Source: Planctomycetaceae bacterium (GTDB lineage Bacteria > Planctomycetota > Planctomycetia > Pirellulales > UBA1268). Taken from it: a stretch of DNA of 5,524 bases. The stretch is from the NCBI GenBank assembly GCA_947464585.1, contig CANHYS010000193.1, forward strand, positions 1 through 5,524. Reading direction: 5' to 3'. The translations under genes and the position numbers were made by a program. The notes below the pieces were generated by a model. It did not search any database. It saw nothing but the letters and a program-made list of their open reading frames with translations, and was not told the DNA's origin. Each line of letters starts with the position of its first letter. Position 1 is the stretch's first letter. Positions 1 to 4,933 of this stretch are shown piece by piece.

Positions 1-1
1 A

Positions 2-541
2 GAACTCTACAACCAGCTCGTCGCCACGAACTGGACGCATTGGGGCAGCAATCCGCCGGACCGCGAAGACTATCCTGTCCACGACGCGATCTTGATGTGG
101 CAGAGTCGGGTGCTCGGCCGGCTGCTCAACCCACTCACGCTCGACCGAATCCGCGACAGCGAGCTCAAGGTGCCGGCCGACCAAGATGCGTTCACCACGG
201 CCGAGTTGCTCGACCGGCTGACGAAGTCGATCATGGCGGAGGTTGATCAGACCGCTCCGGGCGACTACACCGTTCGCAAGCCGGCGATTGGCAGCCTGCG
301 ACGCGGTCTGCAGAGGCAGTACGTCTCCCGCCTCGCATCGCTCGCCATCGCTCCCAGCGGCGTCACGCCAGACGCCCAGGCGATCGCCGCGGCGCAGCTG
401 CGGTCGTTGGAGGGGCGCATCGGGGCGATCCTGGCGAAGAACGACGTCAAACTCGATGACTATTCCCGGGCGCACCTTGGCGAGTTGCAGGCGCGGATCC
501 GCAAGGTGCTCGACGCGAGCCTCGAGCTGACCAGCCCCTGA
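2..541 (+). CDS. Zinc-dependent metalloprotease-like protein, C-terminal part (5' truncated)
   Basis: The reading frame is open from the left edge to the TGA at 539-541 and gives 179 residues, so the start and most of the protein lie outside the window. The visible part begins ELYNQLVATNWTHWG, followed by DYPVHDAILMWQSRVLGRLL and a DSELKVPADQDAFTTAELLDRLT block, then a helix-rich tail. I recognise this as the C-terminal region of large secreted zinc-dependent metalloproteases common in planctomycetes (proteins with DUF5117/DUF4953-type domains). In that family the HExxH zinc site lies well upstream, so the catalytic residues cannot be checked here. An internal ATG at 92 is in frame but is not a credible start, because conserved-looking sequence continues upstream of it. 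The PII-like gene follows after 19 bases on the same strand and may be co-transcribed. The family assignment rests on recall of similar tails, so it is moderately confident; the reading frame itself is firm. Confidence 0.6.
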   Translation, partial: ELYNQLVATNWTHWGSNPPDREDYPVHDAILMWQSRVLGRLLNPLTLDRIRDSELKVPADQDAFTTAELLDRLTKSIMAEVDQTAPGDYTVRKPAIGSLRRGLQRQYVSRLASLAIAPSGVTPDAQAIAAAQLRSLEGRIGAILAKNDVKLDDYSRAHLGELQARIRKVLDASLELTSP

Positions 542-548
542 TCCTCTC

Positions 549-552
549 GGAG
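549..552 (+). promoter_or_regulatory. Ribosome binding site for the PII-like gene
   Basis: GGAG lies 8 bases before the ATG at 561. A second in-frame ATG at 567 would leave a 14-base spacing, so the site favours 561 as the start. Confidence 0.5.
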
Positions 553-560
553 CCCCCGCC

Positions 561-905
561 ATGCACATGGTCGTCGCGGTACTGCGGCCGGCACAGCTCG
601 AGGCGGTGCGGCAGGCGCTGGCCGCCGTCCACGTGACGCGGCTGACGGTCTGTGACGCGCAGGGCTATCATGAGACCGGCGACGGATCGCGGATCGCGCA
701 GGAGTCGGTGATGGAGATCGCTGTGAACGACGATTTCCTCGACCGGACCGTCGACACGATCCGTAAGGCGATGCTGCTCGGTGCGGAACCGGCAACAGAC
801 GGTGTGGGTGACGCGTTCGCGACCGCGTCAGCCGGGCTGTTCGTGCTCCCGATCCACGATGCCGTGCAGATCTACCGCGACGTGCGCGGTCCGGAGGCGG
901 TATGA
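561..905 (+). CDS. Divergent PII-family (GlnB/GlnK-like) signalling protein
   Basis: This 114-residue protein is close to the usual PII length of 112. Canonical PII proteins are trimeric cytoplasmic sensors of ATP/ADP and 2-oxoglutarate that control nitrogen metabolism through a flexible T-loop. The PII frame is visible: the N-terminal strand and helix (MHMVVAVLRPAQLEAVRQAL), a second strand ending near G35-Y36, the strand MEIAVNDDF (51-59), the helix DRTVDTIRKA (61-70) and the closing segment LFVLPIHDAV then RGPEAV at the end. The functional loops are altered. Between G35 and the MEIAV strand there are about 10 fewer residues than in E. coli GlnB, so the uridylylated tyrosine and its T-loop are gone. 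The B-loop, normally TGxxGDGKI, is replaced by a stretch at 74-92 about 13 residues longer and without GDGKI. The two arginines of the usual RIRTGE segment align with Q103 and Y105. Classical nucleotide sensing and uridylylation therefore look unlikely. The stop overlaps the next gene's start. Confidence 0.72.
   Translation: MHMVVAVLRPAQLEAVRQALAAVHVTRLTVCDAQGYHETGDGSRIAQESVMEIAVNDDFLDRTVDTIRKAMLLGAEPATDGVGDAFATASAGLFVLPIHDAVQIYRDVRGPEAV
893..897 (+). promoter_or_regulatory. Ribosome binding site inside the PII-like gene for the receiver-like gene
   Basis: GGAGG within the last codons of the PII-like gene lies 4 bases before the ATG at 902. The spacing is short, but the site supports 902 over the in-frame ATG at 917, which has no purine-rich stretch before it. 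Confidence 0.45.
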
Positions 906-1324
906 CGATATCGATCATGAGCCCGACGACGGCTGGGGATTCCGGCAGCGACGGACCGCAGGTCCTTCTCATCTCCCCAGACCTGCTTTCGACGAGCCGG
1001 ATCGCCGGTCTCGCCAGGGAAGCCGGAGGACGCCTGGAGACGCTCCGTCATCTCGACGGCCCGCTGCCGGGAGGCCCATACGACCTCGTGCTGCTCGATC
1101 TTCAGGCTGTGAACGGTGACCCGGCGGTTTTGGTCACGCGGTGTCTGGCGCTCATCGAGCCACAGCGGGCACAGACGGGCAGGACAGCCCGACTCGTTGC
1201 CTTCGGGCCGCACGTGGCCAAGGATCGACTCGAGCAGGCGAAGGCCGCGGGCGCCGATGCCTCGGTGAGCCGCGGCGAACTCCTCGGCGGTTTTCCCGCG
1301 ATCGTCAAGCAGTGGTGCGGCTGA
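902..1324 (+). CDS. Atypical CheY-like receiver domain protein
   Basis: This is a single-domain protein of 140 residues. After about 18 unstructured residues comes an alternating strand/helix pattern like a response-regulator receiver. QVLLISPDLLSTSRIAGLA (20-38) fits strand 1 and helix 1. YDLVLLDLQ (60-68) fits strand 3, with D66 at the phospho-acceptor position. RLVAFGPHV (97-105) fits strand 4, and AKAAGADASVSRGEL (113-127) fits helix 4, strand 5 and the following loop. Differences from a working receiver are visible. Only one acidic residue (D27) follows strand 1, the strand-4 Ser/Thr is replaced by the AFGPHV segment, and the strand-5 lysine of the usual KP motif is replaced by SRGE. No output domain is present. 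It could be a weakly phosphorylated or unphosphorylated pseudo-receiver acting by protein contact. The ATG overlaps the PII-like stop (ATGA), so translation of the two is probably coupled and a shared role is plausible. The fold call is inferred from pattern, not from a database match. Confidence 0.58.
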   Translation: MTISIMSPTTAGDSGSDGPQVLLISPDLLSTSRIAGLAREAGGRLETLRHLDGPLPGGPYDLVLLDLQAVNGDPAVLVTRCLALIEPQRAQTGRTARLVAFGPHVAKDRLEQAKAAGADASVSRGELLGGFPAIVKQWCG

Positions 1325-1325
1325 G

Positions 1326-2567
1326 TCAGACCCCGCCAACGGGCTCCTCGAGCACAACTTCATCGACCTCGGTGCCGTCGACGTCCTGACGCAGGAGCAG
1401 ATAGGCCGCCGTGGCGATCGCCCAGAAGTAGCCCCACCCAAAGGATGACAGGAGCGTCTCGAGTCCCCGCATCCAGAAGCCGATCGCCCGTGCACCCCAC
1501 GGTGCGGCAGCAGCCGTCGCACCTCCCGCACCGATGGCGTCCATCACGGCCACCGTCCGCCCATGCCCCATGCCAAAGCTGGCAGCCCACATCGCCAGCG
1601 TACCGATGGCGTCGGCAAAGACACCTGCCGCTGCCAAGGCCGGCAGGGCCACCAACCCTGCGACGAGACCGTAGAAGGCATAGTGAAGCGGCCGCTGGTA
1701 GAGGTAGGAAAACGCCGTGGAAATCGCCTGGAAGCTATCGCCACGCTCAACCCCGACGGCCGCCACCATCAGTGGCCAGCCGGCCAAGAGGCCGACGGCG
1801 AGGATCGCGAGCACCACGGCTCCCGCGAGAACCAGCGGCCAGACGGCTCCAGCGAGTGCCAGGCCCAGATCGGTCCGCATCAGCAGACCGAGCAAAGCCC
1901 CCGGCACGGAGAGCACGAGGATGCCAAGGAGGACGAATGCGACCGCGTTGAACGACGAGGTCCACTTTCGCGTGCCGTACCACACCGCACCGGACAGTCC
2001 CGGCGCATCCTCGCCGATGAGCGTGAGCGCCACGTGCCGGGTGATGGCAGTCCCGAAAATCGACCACACAAGCACGAACCAGCCGAGCCGAGCCAGCGCC
2101 CCGACCATCTGGCTCATCGTGGCCGACGGTCGAAATGGCACCGACGCCAGCCGCAACACATCCCCAGCCACAACTGGCACGCGATCGAGCAGGCCGAGCA
2201 GGCCAGGCATCACGCTCCGACTTGGCACCAGCAGACGTCCACCGGGCAGCCCGCCGGAGCTGGAAGGCAGCACGAGCCCATCCACGGTCGACTGCTGGCC
2301 GACTCCGGCCGCAGCGATCACGTCGGCGGCCTGCTCAACGCCTGCCAACTGCATGCGATCTGCGAGAGACCAGCCGGCCCACGTGGCCAGCGCACCGAGC
2401 GCCGCCAACAGGATCACCGTCGGTGAGAAGGCGGCGCCGGCGGCGCGAAACAGGAGCCACCACGGCAGAGCCTCGCTCCACTGGATCTCATGCACGATCC
2501 TGCCGGCGGGAGACACCTCCGTCGTGTTCGCATGGTGAGCCGGGGTAGGGCTGGCGGAATCTGACAT
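1326..2567 (-). CDS. Polytopic membrane protein of unknown function
   Basis: This 413-residue protein is read from the ATG at 2567. An in-frame ATG at 2615 would add 16 residues, but it falls inside a hairpin and has no good ribosome site, whereas 2567 is preceded by GAGGGTGAA, so I prefer 2567. The first 35 residues are hydrophilic. Hydrophobic segments lie near residues 45-68, 155-175, 205-229, 236-272, 294-330 and 374-392, suggesting about six to eight membrane spans. A loop of roughly 80 residues (70-150), rich in Gly, Ser and Val, separates the first two spans. A motif-like segment, GDSFQAISTAFSYLYQRP (276-293), precedes the fifth hydrophobic region. I recall similar 'D-x-F-x-A-I-S-x-A-x-S-Y' segments in planctomycete membrane proteins without an assigned function. 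The tail is acidic (VDGTEVDEVVLEEP). There is no transporter, peptidase or kinase motif that I can identify. The stop lies one base from the stop of the convergent receiver-like gene. Confidence 0.82.
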   Translation of the reverse strand: MSDSASPTPAHHANTTEVSPAGRIVHEIQWSEALPWWLLFRAAGAAFSPTVILLAALGALATWAGWSLADRMQLAGVEQAADVIAAAGVGQQSTVDGLVLPSSSGGLPGGRLLVPSRSVMPGLLGLLDRVPVVAGDVLRLASVPFRPSATMSQMVGALARLGWFVLVWSIFGTAITRHVALTLIGEDAPGLSGAVWYGTRKWTSSFNAVAFVLLGILVLSVPGALLGLLMRTDLGLALAGAVWPLVLAGAVVLAILAVGLLAGWPLMVAAVGVERGDSFQAISTAFSYLYQRPLHYAFYGLVAGLVALPALAAAGVFADAIGTLAMWAASFGMGHGRTVAVMDAIGAGGATAAAAPWGARAIGFWMRGLETLLSSFGWGYFWAIATAAYLLLRQDVDGTEVDEVVLEEPVGGV

Positions 2568-2571
2568 GTCT

Positions 2572-2579
2572 TCACCCTC
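2572..2579 (-). promoter_or_regulatory. Ribosome binding site of the membrane protein gene
   Basis: Read on the minus strand, GAGGGTGA ends 4 bases before the ATG at 2567. Both GAGG and GGTGA can pair with the 16S tail. This site decides the start in favour of 2567. Confidence 0.45.
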
Positions 2580-2606
2580 GTCTGTGAGGCCACGGGACTC
2601 GCGAAC

Positions 2607-2621
2607 CGGGAGCAACTCCCG
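2607..2621. repeat. Short perfect inverted repeat (6-bp stem, 3-base loop)
   Basis: CGGGAG, a CAA loop, then CTCCCG. It lies in the 92-base gap between yacG and the membrane protein gene, both on the minus strand. There is no T-run after it on the minus strand, so it is not a classical intrinsic terminator. It could weaken read-through from the yacG end or fold in the leader of the membrane protein mRNA. Confidence 0.4.
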
Positions 2622-2623
2622 CG

Positions 2624-2653
2624 CGGGCCCAGAGTATACGCAGGCCGGGCCCG
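2624..2653. repeat. GC-rich inverted repeat downstream of yacG
   Basis: CGGGCCC at 2624-2630 is matched by GGGCCCG at 2647-2653, giving a 7-bp stem around a 16-base loop. On the minus strand it starts 6 bases after the yacG stop, a position suitable for a transcript-end hairpin, but no U-tract follows. Its loop contains the TATACT noted as a possible -10 box. GC-rich sequence yields such repeats by chance, so confidence is limited. Confidence 0.35.
2633..2638 (-). promoter_or_regulatory. Possible -10 box for the membrane protein gene
   Basis: TATACT on the minus strand differs from the sigma-70 consensus TATAAT at one position and stands out in this GC-rich gap. Transcription would start near 2626, leaving a leader of about 60 bases. 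A -35 match at 17-base spacing is weak (AGGGCA, three of six), so this is only a candidate. Confidence 0.25.
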
Positions 2654-2659
2654 TCTGCC

Positions 2660-2830
2660 CTACTCGTCGCCTTCACCCTCGTCATCCTCCGGCTGCTTCT
2701 GCTCAGGGAGAGAGTAGGCCTCGTCGAGCCAGCGGCCGAGATCAATGAGGCGGCAGCGCTCGCTGCAAAACGGAGCCGTCGGCGTGGCTTCGAGGTTCAC
2801 GCTGGCATCGCACACCGGGCAGAGTGGCAT
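2660..2830 (-). CDS. yacG: YacG-family zinc protein (DNA gyrase inhibitor family)
   Basis: This small gene encodes 56 residues, ATG at 2828-2830 and TAG at 2660-2662. The protein starts [11 protein letters not shown], and after a short linker has [20 protein letters not shown]. The zinc-binding cysteines are C4, C7, C22 and C26 (CxxC then CxxxC), and the block PFCSxRCxxIDLGxW is the signature of YacG. E. coli YacG (65 residues) binds the GyrB C-terminal domain and inhibits gyrase's DNA binding. Whether this planctomycete-like copy does the same is inference. The acidic tail ([10 protein letters not shown]) is also typical of the family. The start is 3 bases after the fmdB-type stop, with GGAG at 2837-2840 overlapping the end of that gene, so yacG is the last gene of the chaperone cluster. 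Family membership is clear despite the small size. Confidence 0.92.
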   Translation of the reverse strand: MPLCPVCDASVNLEATPTAPFCSERCRLIDLGRWLDEAYSLPEQKQPEDDEGEGDE

Positions 2831-2833
2831 CGT

Positions 2834-3136
2834 CTACTCCGATCCCTTCGATCCAGACCCGCCGCCGGAATCGGATTTCCCAGAGTCCGACTTTTTGGAG
2901 CCGCCCTCTGACTTGCCACCCGAATCGGCAGCCGCGCCCTTCTTGTACGATTCGCTGCGGTAGTCGGTCTTGTAGAACCCCGATCCCTTGAACACGATTG
3001 CCCCGCCGGCGCCGATGAGCCGACGAAGCTTCTTCTTCTTGCACTTCGGGCAGGTCTTCTTCACGCTGTCGGTCATCGACTGAAACAGTTCGAAGGCGTG
3101 CCCGCAGCCGTCGCAGACGTAATCATACGTGGGCAT
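2834..3136 (-). CDS. FmdB-family putative zinc ribbon protein
   Basis: This 100-residue protein has an N-terminal zinc ribbon, MPTYDYVCDGCGHAFELFQSM, with cysteine pairs C8/C11 and C29/C32. A basic KKKKLRRLIG stretch follows, then the AIVFKGSGFYKTDYR segment (46-60). All of these are hallmarks of the FmdB/CxxC_CxxC_SSSS regulatory-protein family. The family is named after a putative regulator of formamidase genes (FmdB) and its biochemical role is poorly known. The last 35 residues are a low-complexity Ser/Gly/Lys tail, common in the family. The start at 3136 is well supported by AAGGAGG at 3145-3151, 8 bases upstream, which lies inside the last codons of grpE. There are 3 bases between the grpE stop and this ATG and 3 bases to yacG, so co-transcription is near certain. 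I leave the gene symbol blank because the family holds many paralogues of unknown role. Confidence 0.9.
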   Translation of the reverse strand: MPTYDYVCDGCGHAFELFQSMTDSVKKTCPKCKKKKLRRLIGAGGAIVFKGSGFYKTDYRSESYKKGAAADSGGKSEGGSKKSDSGKSDSGGGSGSKGSE

Positions 3137-3139
3137 GGT

Positions 3140-3682
3140 TCATTCCTCCTTGGAAACGATCACCTGGGCCGGCCGGACAACCCGGTCATGCAGTTTGTAC
3201 CCGCGGCTGGCGACCCCGACGATCGTGCCCGACGCCACGCCGGGCACCACCTGTTGCAAAATGGCGTCATGGATCGTGGGATCGAATGGCTTTCCTTCCG
3301 TCTCGATCGTTTTGCAGCCATGCCCATCGAGCACCTTTTCGATCTGCTGGGCGGTCATGCGGAATCCGGCCCGCAGGCTGTCGACGTCGGCCGTCGTCTC
3401 ACTTGCCTCGATCGCCCGGCGAACGGTGTCGAGCACGGGCAGCAGATCCCGCAGCAGGTCGATCTCCCGGTAGCGGAGCGCGTCTTCGTGCTCCCTCCGC
3501 GAACGTTTGCGGAAATTCTCCAGTTCCGCCTGCGCCCGGAGCACGCGATCCTCTGCGTCCCGCAGTTGCTGGGCGAACGAGTCGCCCCCAGGCAGGCCAC
3601 CCGCCCCGTCCTCGTGGCCTTCGGCAGCGCCAGGCTGCTGCTCGGACGGCGAAACGGGGTCACGATCGTCGCGCGGATTCAT
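3140..3682 (-). CDS. grpE: GrpE, nucleotide exchange factor of DnaK
   Basis: This 180-residue protein is close to E. coli GrpE (197). GrpE acts as a cytoplasmic homodimer that releases ADP from DnaK and so drives substrate release. The architecture is clear: a disordered acidic/Gly-rich N-terminus (1-35), a long helix that should form the dimer coiled coil (36-92, with [22 protein letters not shown]), then the C-terminal beta domain. That domain contains [11 protein letters not shown] (131-141) and [18 protein letters not shown] (161-178), the two family signatures. The ATG at 3682 overlaps the dnaJ stop (ATGA), and AAGGAG at 3691-3696, inside the dnaJ 3' end, sits 8 bases upstream. Translation is therefore probably coupled to dnaJ, a sensible way to balance two co-chaperones. 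The order dnaJ-grpE without an adjacent dnaK differs from the common grpE-dnaK-dnaJ layout. Confidence in the identity is very high. Confidence 0.96.
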   Translation of the reverse strand: MNPRDDRDPVSPSEQQPGAAEGHEDGAGGLPGGDSFAQQLRDAEDRVLRAQAELENFRKRSRREHEDALRYREIDLLRDLLPVLDTVRRAIEASETTADVDSLRAGFRMTAQQIEKVLDGHGCKTIETEGKPFDPTIHDAILQQVVPGVASGTIVGVASRGYKLHDRVVRPAQVIVSKEE

Positions 3683-4854
3683 GACTGGCTCTCCTTCTTC
3701 GATTTTGGCTTCTCGTCACGTGGCTTTTCCGTGGCATCTTTCGGCTGGAAGTAGTCGCTCAAGCGGCTGAAGAAACTCGACCGTTTCGGGCTCACGGCCT
3801 TCTGCTCCTCGGCGGCCAAGTCGCGCAGCAATTGCTCCGCCTTGGGGGAGAGCGTCTTCGGAACTTCGACATGGACATGCACGTGCAGGTCGCCGATGCC
3901 GCGGCCCCGCACCTCCGGCATGCCGAGCCCCTTCACGCGGATCACGTCGCCTGCCTGCGTGCCACGCGCGATGGCCAGCGGCTTTGCGCCGTCGAGCGTG
4001 GGCACGTCGACGGTGGCCCCCAGCGCGGCCTGGCTGAACGTGATCGGTACCTCACAGTGCAGATCGCGACCCTCGCGGTTGAGAAACGGATGCTCCTCGA
4101 TCTCGATCACGCAGTAGCAGTCGCCCGGGGGACCGCCGTTGGCCCCCGGCTCGCCCTCACCCGCCAGCCGCACGCGGACGTCGCGGTCCACGCCGGCGGG
4201 AATCGTGACCCGCCGCTCGACATGCTCGGCGGTGAGCCCTTCGCCTCCGCAGTCAGGGCACTTCTCGCGGATCATGGTTCCCGCACCACGGCAGGACGGG
4301 CAGGTTGTCTGCAGGCGAAAAACGCCGGCCGACTGGATCACCTGACCGTGCCCCGCGCAATACTCGCAGGTCTGCGGCTTCGTGCCCTTCTTGGCACCAC
4401 TGCCGTCGCAGCTGCCGCAGAGTTCGTGTCGGGAAAACTCGACGGTCTTGGTGGCTCCGCGGGCTGCCTCCACCAGCGAGAGCGAGACACTGGAAAAGAC
4501 ATCTCGCCCCTGGCGCGGCCGATTGGACTTCCGCCCGCCACCACCGCCGAAGACGCCGCCGCCGAAAAGATCACCGAACGCATCGAAGATGTCGGAAAGA
4601 TCGTTGAACTCGTGCCGCGCTCCGCCCTGGAGGCCCGCATGGCCGTAGCGGTCGTAGCGGGCCCGCAGTTCATCGTTCGAAAGCACTTCAAAGGCCCGGG
4701 CCGCCTCCTTGAAGCGATCCGCGGCCTCGTTGTTGCCGGGGTTCTTGTCGGGGTGGAACTTGATGGCCAGTTTGCGATACGCGTCGGCTATCTCCGCGCC
4801 GCCGGCGCGGCGTTCCACTCCCAGCACCTCGTAGTAGTCACGCTCGTTGGCCAT
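3679..4854 (-). CDS. dnaJ: DnaJ, J-domain co-chaperone (Hsp40, type A)
   Basis: This 391-residue protein has the full type-A DnaJ layout. The J-domain (about 6-70) starts RDYYEVLGV and carries HPD at 34-36, the residues that stimulate DnaK's ATPase. A Gly/Phe region (about 83-108, [15 protein letters not shown]) follows. The zinc-finger domain has four CxxCxGxG repeats: CGSCDGSG (from 146), CEYCAGHG (163), CPSCRGAG (185) and CPDCGGEG (199). The substrate-binding C-terminal domains follow, including the segments [20 protein letters not shown] and [13 protein letters not shown]. The last 35 residues are a Lys/Ser/Glu-rich tail. The ATG at 4854 fits the family N-terminus, although no purine-rich ribosome site precedes it. 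groEL ends 79 bases upstream, and grpE overlaps its stop. All key residues are present, so it should be a functional DnaK partner that delivers unfolded protein. Confidence 0.97.
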   Translation of the reverse strand: MANERDYYEVLGVERRAGGAEIADAYRKLAIKFHPDKNPGNNEAADRFKEAARAFEVLSNDELRARYDRYGHAGLQGGARHEFNDLSDIFDAFGDLFGGGVFGGGGGRKSNRPRQGRDVFSSVSLSLVEAARGATKTVEFSRHELCGSCDGSGAKKGTKPQTCEYCAGHGQVIQSAGVFRLQTTCPSCRGAGTMIREKCPDCGGEGLTAEHVERRVTIPAGVDRDVRVRLAGEGEPGANGGPPGDCYCVIEIEEHPFLNREGRDLHCEVPITFSQAALGATVDVPTLDGAKPLAIARGTQAGDVIRVKGLGMPEVRGRGIGDLHVHVHVEVPKTLSPKAEQLLRDLAAEEQKAVSPKRSSFFSRLSDYFQPKDATEKPRDEKPKSKKESQS

Positions 4855-4887
4855 GTAGGGGCGGTCCAGACGCAGACGGAAGCGAGT

Positions 4888-4914
4888 GGAAAAGGCCTGG
4901 GCTTGGCTTTTTCC
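4888..4914 (-). other. Hairpin in the groEL-dnaJ gap
   Basis: On the minus strand GGAAAA, a mismatch and GCC pair with GGC and TTTTCC around a 7-base loop (9 pairs with one A-C mismatch). It lies between the groEL stop and the dnaJ start, and no U-run follows. It could partly attenuate transcription from groEL into dnaJ or mark an RNA-processing site. There is no experimental support. The rest of the 79-base gap holds no CIRCE operator. Confidence 0.35.
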
Positions 4915-4933
4915 GCAGCCACCTCGACAGCCA

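Noticed and set aside
460..972. Minus-strand open frame opposite the PII-like gene
   Set aside because: Arg/Pro/Ser-rich shadow translation; the plus-strand frame shows PII features and a ribosome site.
872..1531. Minus-strand open frame (219 codons) spanning the receiver-like gene
   Set aside because: Its product is Arg/Ser-rich without domain pattern, and it overlaps two better-supported genes on both sides.
1563..2426. Plus-strand open frame (287 codons) opposite the membrane protein gene, and a second overlapping one from 1717
   Set aside because: The translations are rich in Arg, Pro, His and Gln with no hydrophobic core pattern, typical of antisense frames. The minus-strand frame gives coherent membrane segments and has a ribosome site.
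2568..2615. Upstream start for the membrane protein at 2615 (16 extra residues)
   Set aside because: The added residues are hydrophilic and the ATG falls within the 2607-2621 hairpin without a ribosome site, while 2567 has a good one.
2834..2940. Low-complexity Ser/Gly/Lys tail of the FmdB-type protein as a sign of frameshift
   Set aside because: Such tails are common in this family, and the stop, spacing and downstream ribosome site are all orderly.
4534..4565. Repetitive CCGCC/GCC-rich stretch
   Set aside because: It is simply the reverse strand of the Gly-rich codons in the Gly/Phe region of dnaJ.
4855..4933. CIRCE/HrcA operator between groEL and dnaJ
   Set aside because: I looked for TTAGCACTC-N9-GAGTGCTAA and found no match. 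Any such site would be expected upstream of groEL, outside the window.
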